From a virus: a stretch of DNA of 64,000 nucleotides. The notes under the pieces were generated by a model, which was given only the letters and a program-made list of their open reading frames with translations, was not told the origin of the DNA and did no database searches. A program made the translations under genes and the position numbers. This document shows positions 42,350 through 50,409 of the stretch, piece by piece. The number at the start of each line of letters is the position of its first letter. Position 1 is the stretch's first letter. The stretch is taken from positions 40,808 through 104,807 of the IMG/VR virus record IMGVR_UViG_3300050821_010761; one strand, 5' to 3'.

Positions 42350-42594
42350 AGTGAACTCCTAGCTCTCTTTTTAAAATAATTACGAAAACATTTCTCCCTA
42401 CACCAAATATCGCCGTAGCCCCAAGGAAGCGAATGGTGACCGTAAGCTTCTTGCCAGTGCATATGCTTCTTCTTGCAGTGGAGACAACCAGAGTTTAAGT
42501 CTCCGAGACCATTGGAGACGAGAAACTTCATAGTTTCATGATTATCGTCTCCTGGCGGAAACCACTCTGATAATCTTACTGGATAAATGCTCAT
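42346..42594 (-). CDS. Hypothetical Cys/His-rich protein, 82 aa
   Basis: GCLHCKKKHMHW, HHSLPWGYGDIWC and REKCFRNYF give at least four Cys and four His, consistent with one or two zinc sites. It has overlaps of one and four bases with its neighbours. Unrecognised. Confidence 0.55.
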   Translation of the reverse strand: MSIYPVRLSEWFPPGDDNHETMKFLVSNGLGDLNSGCLHCKKKHMHWQEAYGHHSLPWGYGDIWCREKCFRNYFKKRARSSL

Positions 42595-43199
42595 TAAAAC
42601 GGACCTCTTATAAATTTTTTTAGATCCTTCTCATGCTTGCTCTCTGGTATCCAAAGAGTCACCTGAAGCTTTTCTGTTGCAAATAGGTCCAACCATTCTT
42701 TTTTACTATAACCCTGTGGATAGAAACTAATCCTATATCCATCCTTCTTAGCAAATTCTCGATCTTTTGCCATACCGACCTTTTCGCCGTTAGCAAATTC
42801 TATGACTTGTCCAGTGGCGATAAAGGTGATTGCATCCCAGGAAGAAAAATACTGAAAGTTATCTCTGTCTTCGGGTTTGTTAGGATCAAAATTGGGATTT
42901 GGATTGCCATGTATTCCATCTTCACAAAAGATCAGTCCCAGGGACTCCATACCAGTCTCAAAGTAGGTCTGCAAAACTCCTACCTTTTTCTTAAACGAAC
43001 TAGATAGATCTCCGTCGATCATGGGTTTTGGTCTGTCGCTTTTTGGATTAATTTCGGTAAATTGATGCCAATACAAATTTTTCTTGTTAGCTTTGAGCCA
43101 TGCATTGGCGTCCTTTTTTGTAAAAAAGAATTTGTAGTGATAAAAAGGATCGCCTGGTCTCTTTAGGGTATAAGAAATTTGATATTTTTCTTTCTTCAT
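42594..43199 (-). CDS. Hypothetical protein, 201 aa
   Basis: Aromatic-rich, alpha/beta. The N-terminal half (GDPFYHYKFFFTKKDANAWLKANKK) looks like a small domain with a binding groove; the middle contains DPNKPEDRDNFQYFSSWDAITFIATG. No family recognised. A gap of 26 bases to the upstream gene, with no promoter, suggests readthrough. Confidence 0.55.
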   Translation of the reverse strand: MKKEKYQISYTLKRPGDPFYHYKFFFTKKDANAWLKANKKNLYWHQFTEINPKSDRPKPMIDGDLSSSFKKKVGVLQTYFETGMESLGLIFCEDGIHGNPNPNFDPNKPEDRDNFQYFSSWDAITFIATGQVIEFANGEKVGMAKDREFAKKDGYRISFYPQGYSKKEWLDLFATEKLQVTLWIPESKHEKDLKKFIRGPF

Positions 43200-43225
43200 C
43201 CATCAATAGTACCAGGCGATTGAAA

Positions 43226-43432
43226 TTAATTCAACTTATTTTCTTGACCAAGTTTCTGAGATTCTATGGCTTCAAGCGCTAGGTCTAACTTATTGATAAG
43301 TTTTACTAATTTTGATACTTTGCGCTGAGCGTTTACTATGCCAACCGTTGTTCCAGCGATCTCATCCATGAGATCGCAGTGCATATCGCACAATTGATCT
43401 TCAGTCATCTGGCTCAAATCTATCTTTTTCAT
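43226..43432 (-). CDS. Small coiled-coil protein, 68 aa
   Basis: Helical throughout with a heptad pattern (about 20-60). Its Shine-Dalgarno (GGAGG) lies in the last codons of the HNH gene, so it depends on that transcript. Function unknown. Confidence 0.55.
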   Translation of the reverse strand: MKKIDLSQMTEDQLCDMHCDLMDEIAGTTVGIVNAQRKVSKLVKLINKLDLALEAIESQKLGQENKLN

Positions 43433-43433
43433 T

Positions 43434-43895
43434 TTATCCTCCTTTCTTGGTTAAATATTTGATAGCGAATTCCAAAAATAATACGTTGTCTTGAAAGTTT
43501 CCAAGACCTAAGTTGCAATTAGAGCAGAGAAGACCTCTTATGGTACCAGTGGAATGACAATGGTCCACAGATAGGGATCTATGACTCTTGTTTTCAATTC
43601 CACCACAAATTGCGCACACGCCCTTTTGCTCCGACAACATGCGTTCGTAATCTTCTATAGTGATGCCAAAAATGCGCTTAAGCTCCCAATCTCGATACTT
43701 GCGTTTGTTGGAGTGATACTGATTTTTAGATTTTAATAGAATTTGCGGATTTTTTCTCGAATGCTCGCGATTATAGGCATTTACACAAGATCGACAATAG
43801 GAAGTCAACCCGTCTTTCTTGGATTTGTTTTTACCGAACGCTGAAATGTCTAAATCTGAGTTGCACCAGTTACAATGCTTGGTCTGTGTCTGCAT
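43434..43895 (-). CDS. Endonuclease VII-type HNH nuclease, 153 aa
   Basis: N-terminal CNWCNSDL and CRSCVNAY form a zinc site, followed by a basic linker. The C-terminal domain has CAICGG, LSVDHCHSTGTIRGLLCSNCNLGLGNF and a terminal helix, matching the endonuclease VII (gp49) HNH-zinc fold with the catalytic VDHCH. It could resolve branched DNA, or be a mobile HNH gene as often seen in phages. A RuvC-like resolvase already exists at 14477, which favours the mobile-gene reading. It has its own promoter (44023-44051) and a structured leader. Confidence 0.75.
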   Translation of the reverse strand: MQTQTKHCNWCNSDLDISAFGKNKSKKDGLTSYCRSCVNAYNREHSRKNPQILLKSKNQYHSNKRKYRDWELKRIFGITIEDYERMLSEQKGVCAICGGIENKSHRSLSVDHCHSTGTIRGLLCSNCNLGLGNFQDNVLFLEFAIKYLTKKGG

Positions 43896-43964
43896 ACGAG
43901 TACTTATATGTAAAATGTTTATAATGCCTTGCGGCTATTTTAAACACTCATAAATATTCGTATG
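43893..43964 (-). promoter_or_regulatory. HNH leader: start-codon-sequestering pairing
   Basis: In the transcript, CATACGA (43958-43964) can pair perfectly with TCGTATG (43893-43899), which includes the HNH ATG. The first segment can alternatively form a local 6-bp hairpin (CTCATA with TATGAG, 43947-43966). The two structures are mutually exclusive, so the leader could switch initiation on or off. This is sequence pairing only. Confidence 0.4.
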
Positions 43965-44022
43965 AGGGTTTTTGGAGTAGAAGTGCGCTATCAAATCGGC
44001 ACTTATTCCTGTACTTGAGATA

Positions 44023-44051
44023 AGATTACTACATCGCGCTCATTGTGTCAA
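44023..44051 (-). promoter_or_regulatory. Consensus-like sigma-70 promoter for the HNH operon
   Basis: TTGACA (44046-44051) and TAATCT (44023-44028) with a 17-base spacer on the minus strand. The start near 44016 gives a leader of about 120 bases with a 6-bp hairpin (AAGTGC with GCACTT) before the start-codon pairing. Confidence 0.7.
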
Positions 44052-44104
44052 TTAATAAAGTGAAGGAAGGGCGAACAATTTACAAAAAACGATCCCTAAA
44101 TAAC

Positions 44105-44278
44105 ACCCTGCGTAAATCCACGACAATCAACAAATGCTATAAATAGCACATAAGCTTTATGGATGACGATGCAGGTCTCGACTCGTCTGGGTAAATGAGT
44201 CAGCCATGTAGTATGCCCTATCGCTTCACCGCCGCAATCCTTCGCAGGTGCCATACGGCTCCCGCTATCGAGCCCTAA
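44105..44278 (-). ncRNA. GC-rich structured element downstream of the 190-aa gene (candidate RNA)
   Basis: This is the main part of the 379-bp gap 43896-44274, which has no open reading frame of note. Transcribed leftward it can form: GGCTC with GAGCC, CACC with GGTG enclosing TGC/GCG, GACTC with GAGTC, GCGATAGG with CCT-GC-ATCGT, and TGCTA-TTTA-TAGCA. GGGCTCG occurs twice 14 bases apart, once in the last codons of the 190-aa gene, so two pairings compete for the same GAGCC. It is richer in G and C than its surroundings. No match to tmRNA, RNase P, hammerhead or group I cores was found by eye. Confidence 0.4.
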
Positions 44279-44847
44279 ACGAGCCCGACGGACTGAAGCA
44301 AACTAACAGTTTCTTCACTCAATTTAATTTTTGCGCCCAAATTCTTCTGGGAAAGTTGGTCTTCGATATCTTCTAGTCGTTTCTTAATAAGGGAATCTGT
44401 ATTCTTGAATGCGCTAACGTCTTCTTTCAATGCGACTGGCAGTGAGAATGTAACGGAAGCCTCACTAAAACGGCTCTCGCCTTTCTCAAGATGAGATTTC
44501 TTTGCCGCAGCAAGATCGTTAGCTTCCAATTGATCCAGTGTGTCAACGTCATCTATGGATAATGCCAACAACGATTGTAATTCTTCCCTACGATTGATCA
44601 AAGCATTAATGCCAGTTGAATGATTAGCTTCAGCAATTTGCTGCCGAATCATAAAACGAGTAACTAGCAAGCCACTTCTCGTATTAACATCTGAGAGATA
44701 TTTTTCACGACCTTTTGCTAGTACGCCATTCCTTTCTTCTTCTGTGGCTAGAACGCGTACGCGAACAGAAGAATTAGGCTTCATAGCGTTAATATACGTC
44801 AAGATTTTTGCTTCAAGTTTGCGGGCTTTGCGAAGGTTCAATTCCAT
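44275..44847 (-). CDS. Hypothetical helical protein, 190 aa
   Basis: Almost all-helical with Lys/Leu-rich coiled-coil stretches (about 1-25 and 130-180). It starts at ATG 44847 with GGAG six bases upstream, and its transcript starts about 130 bases earlier at the promoter 44987-45014. It ends in QSVGLV at the edge of the structured element. No family recognised. Confidence 0.6.
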   Translation of the reverse strand: MELNLRKARKLEAKILTYINAMKPNSSVRVRVLATEEERNGVLAKGREKYLSDVNTRSGLLVTRFMIRQQIAEANHSTGINALINRREELQSLLALSIDDVDTLDQLEANDLAAAKKSHLEKGESRFSEASVTFSLPVALKEDVSAFKNTDSLIKKRLEDIEDQLSQKNLGAKIKLSEETVSLLQSVGLV

Positions 44848-44882
44848 GTTTTCTCCAAAAATCGAGTATAAAATATACGAAC

Positions 44883-44971
44883 TCTTTTAACTCATGCTCA
44901 TAACCAAAACCTGTAAGCAGCTGATTTCTTAAGAGGACGTTTTCTTTTAACTCATGCTCATAACCAAAACC
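44883..44971 (-). repeat. 29-bp exact direct repeat with 60-bp period in a leader
   Basis: The 29-base unit at 44883-44911 recurs exactly at 44943-44971. The spacer 44912-44936 repeats, with no mismatch over 25 bases, a stretch at 45221-45245 inside the prohead protease gene. Each copy carries the minus-strand mini-frame ATGAGCATGAGTTAA (Met-Ser-Met-Ser-stop) at 44887-44901 and 44947-44961. It lies in the leader of the 190-aa gene. Confidence 0.85.
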
Positions 44972-44986
44972 AGTGGTTACTATGTG

Positions 44987-45014
44987 ACTATAACATGAAA
45001 TTTTTAGAAGTCAA
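44987..45014 (-). promoter_or_regulatory. Sigma-70-type promoter for the 190-aa gene
   Basis: TTGACT (45009-45014) and TATAGT (44987-44992) with a 16-base spacer on the minus strand. It begins only four bases past the protease stop. The leader of about 130 bases contains the direct repeat. Confidence 0.65.
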
Positions 45015-45017
45015 CAA

Positions 45018-47087
45018 TTATTCTTTGTCTTTTTTGAAAAAACTAGCTGCAAGACTTTTGTGGAAATCCAAGGACTTTTCCAGTTTCATGGATTTATTCA
45101 AAAGCATGGCTTGGCCAAATGCTCTTATCTCACCTTTAGTCATGTACGGCATGCGTGATTTCATGAAGGTTTCGAATTCTTCACGCTTTTCCCACTTATC
45201 GTACTCTTCTTCAACTCGCTTGTAAGCAGCTGATTTCTTAAGAGGGCGCTTCGGATGTTTCAACATTACTTCCGCAGTCTTCTTAGAATCGGGCCTATAA
45301 GTGCCTTGATCTATCTGACGTTGCAAGTGATCGATTTTCTTATCTTTTGGCATCCAATTAGGATCTTTTGAATCTTTTTCAAGACTTTCTTTAACCAAAG
45401 CAGCGCCGCCGACCAAACGATCAGGGGAACATAGTCCAGATCCAGCTTCCAGCGATTTATGCATGGTTTGTCTAGGTGCCTGCAAATTATTATGAAGCAT
45501 GTTATTGTTTGGGGCACCCGCTGCGGGAGTAGGATCCAAAACCTGTTTATTTGGAATACTCTGTCTTTGCTGATTTTGTGAAGATATATTAGAAGAGCTT
45601 CTATTGACTTTGTGCTTGTCCCAATGTCTTTTGCTATTATTTGGATAAGCTTCTTCTGCGCGTCTAGCTCTCTGTTGTTTCTGGTTTGCTTCTTTAGCGT
45701 TACTTTCTTCGCCTGGTCGTAGCGTTTCGGATTTTTTATAATCGACTTTACCGCTCATTCCTGGATCATGTAATTTGTCAGTCTTTGGAGAAGCATTTGG
45801 ATGTAAATTCGCGGATTTAGGTCTTGAATTACGCTTAATTTCGCGATCTTTCATGGAAATAGCAGCTGAACTATGCAAATTTGCTTTATCATTATGATGT
45901 CTAGCCATGGAAGGATTAGCATTAGCGGCCTTTTTATGCCAAGCGGCGGCTTCTTCATGTTCCTTAGCGTTAAATCCAGTTTCACTGACTTTTGCGTGGC
46001 TGTGTACATCCTTACCACTAGAAGTCGTCCCGATCTTAGAACCATTTGGAGTGGAAGGTGGAACAATTTTCAAAGCCTTTGACATATCCTCAGATTTTGG
46101 AAGGCTAGGTTTTGGCATTGAACGCATTTCTTTCAAAGTTTGACCATGAAGCTGCTTGGCTGAACCACCAATGTCTCTGATTACATTTGGATTAGTCGCG
46201 GATTCACCAATGGGTCCGCCATGAACTGGTTTATTGATACCTTTGTGGTGACTTACGTCTAAATTACCTTTATGTTTGGCCTGTGGATATGGAGATTCTT
46301 GAGAATTACCGTGACCCTTTGCCATTTTTTCAGTTCTAGCCATATCTGGTTCGGATTGCGTCATCATATTGGTAGGTGATATTGGGCCAGATCCGCTAAG
46401 ACCAGAAGATGAGCCGTAAGCCAAACCGCCAGCACCGACGTCTTTTTTCATCGGCTTTCTGAATAACTCTTTTGCCCGTTTGACCAAAGACTCTTTTTTT
46501 AGGAGATCCCAAAGACCTTCACTCTTATTCATCTTAACTACTTCAATTTCAACGTAATTTTCCGTTTTGAAAATATTATCAAGGTTGTCTTTTGGTTTTT
46601 TACCAGACGAAGGTACCATTTCGGCAACTGCTTGTTTATTACAAGGCAGTCCAGTGCAGGTGATTTTACGCGCAATAGAACGAACTATTGTATTACCTTG
46701 TTTCGATATGGTAGCACCTTCGACGCTGAACCCTATGATATCCTTAGCATTTTTGCCACGATGATCGAGGTCATAACGGAACAATCCAGCTACAGTCCTT
46801 GCAGAATCAGTGTAATCGTCAAACAATTCTCCAAGAACATATAGATAAGGAACCTGACACTTTTCCCAATAATACTTCTGACGATCATCCTCGCAATCCT
46901 TAACAGAGAAAATTTTTCTAGCTTTTAGGATCTTACCAACTAGTTGATCTGGCACGTCTTTTTTGTGCTCCCAGTTCAAACTTCCATCAATTTCGAGGCT
47001 ACTGATATCGAGACCTGCAATATCAACTATTTCGCCAGAAGAATCGATATTTTGGCTTGCGCCTATGCCGTCGACGTATGTCCCCAA
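45018..47087 (-). CDS. Prohead serine protease with long disordered tail (TTG start)
   Basis: 689 aa. Residues 1-160 look like a prohead protease: NWEHKK (His41) before a VGKILKARKIF strand, and IIGFSVEG (Ser121) at the distance and context of U9/U35-family enzymes, then RSIARKITCTGLPC. The remaining 500 residues are low-complexity, Lys/Ser/Asn/Gly-rich and probably disordered or scaffold-like. Near residue 541 they hold a KSLEAGSGLCSPDRLV stretch that recurs in the capsid protein. No ATG lies before residue 150, and GGGAG sits six bases before TTG 47087, so TTG is the start. It is divergent from the head genes it should serve. Confidence 0.75.
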   Translation of the reverse strand: MGTYVDGIGASQNIDSSGEIVDIAGLDISSLEIDGSLNWEHKKDVPDQLVGKILKARKIFSVKDCEDDRQKYYWEKCQVPYLYVLGELFDDYTDSARTVAGLFRYDLDHRGKNAKDIIGFSVEGATISKQGNTIVRSIARKITCTGLPCNKQAVAEMVPSSGKKPKDNLDNIFKTENYVEIEVVKMNKSEGLWDLLKKESLVKRAKELFRKPMKKDVGAGGLAYGSSSGLSGSGPISPTNMMTQSEPDMARTEKMAKGHGNSQESPYPQAKHKGNLDVSHHKGINKPVHGGPIGESATNPNVIRDIGGSAKQLHGQTLKEMRSMPKPSLPKSEDMSKALKIVPPSTPNGSKIGTTSSGKDVHSHAKVSETGFNAKEHEEAAAWHKKAANANPSMARHHNDKANLHSSAAISMKDREIKRNSRPKSANLHPNASPKTDKLHDPGMSGKVDYKKSETLRPGEESNAKEANQKQQRARRAEEAYPNNSKRHWDKHKVNRSSSNISSQNQQRQSIPNKQVLDPTPAAGAPNNNMLHNNLQAPRQTMHKSLEAGSGLCSPDRLVGGAALVKESLEKDSKDPNWMPKDKKIDHLQRQIDQGTYRPDSKKTAEVMLKHPKRPLKKSAAYKRVEEEYDKWEKREEFETFMKSRMPYMTKGEIRAFGQAMLLNKSMKLEKSLDFHKSLAASFFKKDKE

Positions 47088-47151
47088 GTTAAGCTCCCTT
47101 TAGTAGATATCACTAAAGATTGCTTTTATTGCCCTATATCACACACTTGAA

Positions 47152-47243
47152 AATAGTACAATTTGCAGTTTTGGACGTTTAGACAAGTTAACTACTTGAA
47201 ATAAGACATTTTTTTCTAGAGTATTAATTGTTTATAGTACAAT
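47152..47243 (+). promoter_or_regulatory. Repeated ATAGTACAAT motif before the head genes
   Basis: The 10-mer ATAGTACAAT occurs at 47152-47161 and 47234-47243 in the 206-bp gap 47088-47293, and a related CGTACAAT lies before the 50458 gene. No good -35 hexamer accompanies either copy. It may be a late promoter element for the phage sigma factor. The rest of the gap shows only AT-rich sequence and an AAAAGGAG ribosome site. Confidence 0.35.
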
Positions 47244-47293
47244 CGAACGTTTATCGATTTTAGTAAAACGAACCTTTTAAAAGGAGAATTAAT

Positions 47294-47794
47294 ATGTATA
47301 GCAACGCAAAATGCTTGGCTCTCATCCGAGATCTTGCTGATCGACTGAATGTTCGGCTTGCAGCCAATGCTTCGAGTGGCACTCTTATCAACACCGTAGT
47401 TGAAGGTTTTTGGACCCAGACTCTTGCTGATGGTAATACTGCTCAATGGCCGTATCTGATCTGCTACAACTCAACTCTTGGAACTGGCGAAGGCGAACCC
47501 GTTGTTCAAATCCAACTTTCTGACGTTGACGCTGTTTCTAAAGACATCTTCGGTAACTCGACTTATGCTTATGCTCCTACTCTCTTGCAATTTGCTTATG
47601 AGTTAAACGCCACTGGCGGATCGACTCCTGCTCACGCAGACTTGGCAAACATTCAATTTGAAGCACAAACTATCGGCGCTGAATGGCAATTGATCGAAAT
47701 TGCACACGGAACTGCTGTTAGCTCTGCTGCAATTGCTGCTGCTACTCCTGTTGTTGATATTCAACCTCTTTACTGGCCAACTAAGTCCGTCTAA
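47294..47794 (+). CDS. Virion-like protein, 166 aa
   Basis: Soluble, Ala/Thr-rich with balanced charge and C-ending codons, like the capsid genes beside it. A helix of about 20 residues at the N-terminus (CLALIRDLADRLNVRLAANA) precedes a strand-rich body. Possible head decoration or cement protein given its position 5' of the scaffold-like gene; no family match. AAAAGGAG precedes the ATG. Confidence 0.6.
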   Translation: MYSNAKCLALIRDLADRLNVRLAANASSGTLINTVVEGFWTQTLADGNTAQWPYLICYNSTLGTGEGEPVVQIQLSDVDAVSKDIFGNSTYAYAPTLLQFAYELNATGGSTPAHADLANIQFEAQTIGAEWQLIEIAHGTAVSSAAIAAATPVVDIQPLYWPTKSV

Positions 47795-47823
47795 TAACTT
47801 TAAACGGAATCTTAGGAGGAAAA

Positions 47824-48912
47824 ATGCAGTACACAGAAACCGAGCTAGCAAAGCTCATCGAGACCGTGGAACAAGAATTCACGACTCATTTGAACAAAGC
47901 AGAAGTTGCCCATAGTGCAGCTTTGGCTAAGTCCGAAGTTTCTGCGTCTGGCACCTTGGCTAAAGCTGAAGACTCTAAACCGCCTAAAAAGGAAGAGTCT
48001 GCACCTAAAGAGGAGAAGGAATCAAATCCTTCCGAATCTGAAGCTGCACCTGAGGAGCACAATCAAGCTCCTAATATGGAAGCCGAAGCTGAACAACCTG
48101 CTGCGCCAGCCCCTGCTGCCGCCGCCGCTGGACACGGATACGACGACGAAGACATGGCTCATATGTTGAAAATGTATCAGTCAATGTCACGAGAAGAACT
48201 GCTTGCACACCACGATTGTGTGCGTCAATGCCTGGATGCAATGGGTGGCGAACAAGCTCCTGCTGAACCTGGTTTGGATAAATGTGGTCCTATGTCAATG
48301 GGCAAATCTGAGATCGAGGATGAAAATCCTGTTCTCAACTCGAAACCAAAAGCTGGTGGCGAGAACATGAACAATGACAAAAAGAATGGTGGCATTGAAA
48401 AAGCTCCCCCACACGACGCTCCTGGCGCTAAATCGGCTGCGAGTAATGCTAATGGTGCGAAGATTAACAAATCTGAGCATGACCGAAGAAATGGCGGAAA
48501 AATTGAAGGTCAGGCTCCAGGCAAAATCCCTGGCGCAAAATCTCCTGCTAGCAAAGCGGAAGGAATGCAAATGGAAAAGTCGGAAAACATGGAAATCGAA
48601 TTGCTCAAATCTGAACTGGAAGCCGAAAAAGCTTCGAATGCAGAACTGAAAAAGAGCTTCGATAAGGCAACTGAAATTTTGACTACTTTGGTCAAAAAAG
48701 TTGTCCCACAAGGAAAAGCAATCACTGAACTCGCTGTCATCGAAAAAAGCGAAGGCAATGAAGAAGTGAAAGAACTTTCTAAGTCAGAAGTCACACAGAT
48801 CCTGATGAAGAAAGACCAAACGAAATTGACACCAGCAGACAGAGAAGCAATCAACTCTTTCTATCTTGGTTCGTCTGATTTAAAAACTATTAGCCACCTG
48901 CTTAAGAATTAA
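47824..48912 (+). CDS. Scaffold-like prohead core protein, 362 aa
   Basis: Charged, Ala/Glu/Lys/Pro-rich, mostly disordered or coiled-coil, with helical ends (a typical scaffold shape), placed just before the major capsid gene. It contains the tripeptide KSE seven times (about residues 39, 163, 219, 255, 263, 314, 323), usually after a small or hydrophobic residue. Glu-terminated short motifs are the known cut sites of T4-like and phiKZ-like prohead proteases, so these may be processing sites. AGGAGG lies before the ATG. Confidence 0.65.
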   Translation: MQYTETELAKLIETVEQEFTTHLNKAEVAHSAALAKSEVSASGTLAKAEDSKPPKKEESAPKEEKESNPSESEAAPEEHNQAPNMEAEAEQPAAPAPAAAAAGHGYDDEDMAHMLKMYQSMSREELLAHHDCVRQCLDAMGGEQAPAEPGLDKCGPMSMGKSEIEDENPVLNSKPKAGGENMNNDKKNGGIEKAPPHDAPGAKSAASNANGAKINKSEHDRRNGGKIEGQAPGKIPGAKSPASKAEGMQMEKSENMEIELLKSELEAEKASNAELKKSFDKATEILTTLVKKVVPQGKAITELAVIEKSEGNEEVKELSKSEVTQILMKKDQTKLTPADREAINSFYLGSSDLKTISHLLKN

Positions 48913-48934
48913 GCAGCGGTAAAGGAGAAATAAA

Positions 48935-50335
48935 ATGATTGAACAACTTCAGTCACTCATGAAAGCGTTGGAAGCAGGTAGTTATCTTGCATCTCCAGAT
49001 CGGCTAGTTCAGGGTGCAGCCCTAATGATCGAGGATATGTCGCCTGTGATGCAAAACGTCACCTTTGACGATTCTCATATCAAATTGCAAAAGATGCTCC
49101 CGTCGAAAGATGTTAAGAGCCAATTGCATCAGTTTAACCGTCAGCTCGACTATGGTATCTTCGGTGGGTCTGCCCAGTTCGAAGGTGGCATCGGCGAAGA
49201 AGACACTAGCAACTACGTCCGTGCAGTTGTGCCGATGGCATACTACAGCACGACTCGACGTGTAACTGTTGCGTCTAACATGATCGGAGCATTCGACGGT
49301 GTAAAAGCTGAAGACCGCGCCGCTGCTGACGCTGCAATGAAACTCGCTGGCGATATCGAATTTGACTCCTTCCGTGGACAAGCAGATTTCTCTAACGCTG
49401 GTGTTTTCAACGGTAACCCCCTTGCTGTTGCAAAAGTTCCGAACATGATTGGTGTTGACCAACAGGTTCGTCAGTCGGACGCTCAGTCCAACACACAAGA
49501 CTTGATGTTCGCAGAATTTGGTTCAGACCAAACTGTTGTTCTGTCGGTCGGTGGAACTCTCACTCAGTCGATCATCGAAGATAGCTCGGTCCGTTCAGCA
49601 ATGAACATGGGCGCAGCTGATCGTTTGATCCTGGATCCGATCTCGTTGTCGGCTTATAACAAGATCGCCCACGCCAAAGAACGTATTATGTTGGCTGGTT
49701 CGGCTCAAGAAGCTACTGGCGCTCACTTGCGTACTCAGTGGACTTCGTCTGCAATCGTTAGCTTGGAAGCTTCGCGTTTCTTGTCTGGAAAAACTCGTCC
49801 AGCACGTGCTCGCGGTGGTTCTCCTGCTGCTCCTGCTGCTCCTGCTTTGGCAGACGCTGGTGCCGCTGGCTCTCTCTTGCAAGCTGGTACTTACTGGTAC
49901 TACGTTACTTCTGTTTCGATGCGCGGCGAATCGTTCCCGTCTCCCGCTGCTTCAGTACCCGTTACTGCTGCTGGCGACCAAGTAAACGTTACAATCACTG
50001 CAGTGTCAGGCGCTCAGTATTACAACGTGTATCGTTCAGGTGCTGGTGGATCTGCGGCTTCCGCAAAATTCATCGGTCGTATCGCCCAGAACAACGGCAA
50101 CCCGATCTTCGTCGATCTTGGTAACCGTCAACCTGGTTCGGTCACTGGATTCTTGATCCAAGGCAACACGATGGGCTTTGCTCAATTAGCTCCTTACAGC
50201 AAATTAAAACTTGCAGTAAATGATTTAAGTTTGCCCGAGGCGCACTTTAGGTTCCTTAGTTTGGCCATGTACCAACCACGTAAAAACGTTCTCTTGGAGA
50301 ACATTACTGGTCAGCTGATTCCTGGTGGCGGCTAA
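48935..50335 (+). CDS. Major capsid protein with an Fn3-like insertion
   Basis: 466 aa. The order N-terminal arm, central domain with ADRLILDPISLSAYNKIAHAKERI (HK97-type P-domain feel), then a Gly/Pro-rich hinge and a C-terminal half fits a capsid protein. Residues about 290-385 look inserted: an Ala/Pro linker, then GTYWYYVTSVSMRGESFPS and VNVTITAVSGAQYYNVYRSG, an Ig/fibronectin-type fold often exposed on capsids. The N-terminal arm ALEAGSYLASPDRLVQGAAL resembles the protease tail. It uses C-ending codons, as expected for a highly expressed gene. A strong terminator follows. Confidence 0.85.
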   Translation: MIEQLQSLMKALEAGSYLASPDRLVQGAALMIEDMSPVMQNVTFDDSHIKLQKMLPSKDVKSQLHQFNRQLDYGIFGGSAQFEGGIGEEDTSNYVRAVVPMAYYSTTRRVTVASNMIGAFDGVKAEDRAAADAAMKLAGDIEFDSFRGQADFSNAGVFNGNPLAVAKVPNMIGVDQQVRQSDAQSNTQDLMFAEFGSDQTVVLSVGGTLTQSIIEDSSVRSAMNMGAADRLILDPISLSAYNKIAHAKERIMLAGSAQEATGAHLRTQWTSSAIVSLEASRFLSGKTRPARARGGSPAAPAAPALADAGAAGSLLQAGTYWYYVTSVSMRGESFPSPAASVPVTAAGDQVNVTITAVSGAQYYNVYRSGAGGSAASAKFIGRIAQNNGNPIFVDLGNRQPGSVTGFLIQGNTMGFAQLAPYSKLKLAVNDLSLPEAHFRFLSLAMYQPRKNVLLENITGQLIPGGG

Positions 50336-50360
50336 TAAGTAGCTGAAATTATAAGTTAAT

Positions 50361-50396
50361 TTTAAAAAGGCTGAAAGTTCTCTTTCAGCCTTTTTT
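50361..50396 (+). terminator. Intrinsic terminator after the major capsid gene
   Basis: A perfect 9-bp stem GGCTGAAAG/CTTTCAGCC (50369-50377 with 50382-50390) with a TTCT loop, followed by six T, and A-rich upstream bases. Confidence 0.95.
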
Positions 50397-50409
50397 ATTT
50401 CTTTTTTGC

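Noticed and set aside
44231-44250. Group II intron domain V-like GAGCCGTATG
   Set aside because: The matching 3' half of the domain is absent and no reverse transcriptase or intron ends are present.
43400-44275. Group I intron carrying the HNH gene
   Set aside because: No group I core sequences were found, the HNH end contains the ribosome site of the next gene instead of a 3' splice region, and the 190-aa gene upstream has a normal stop.
44883-44971. CRISPR array
   Set aside because: Only two copies, the spacer is copied from the adjacent protease gene, and no cas genes are present.
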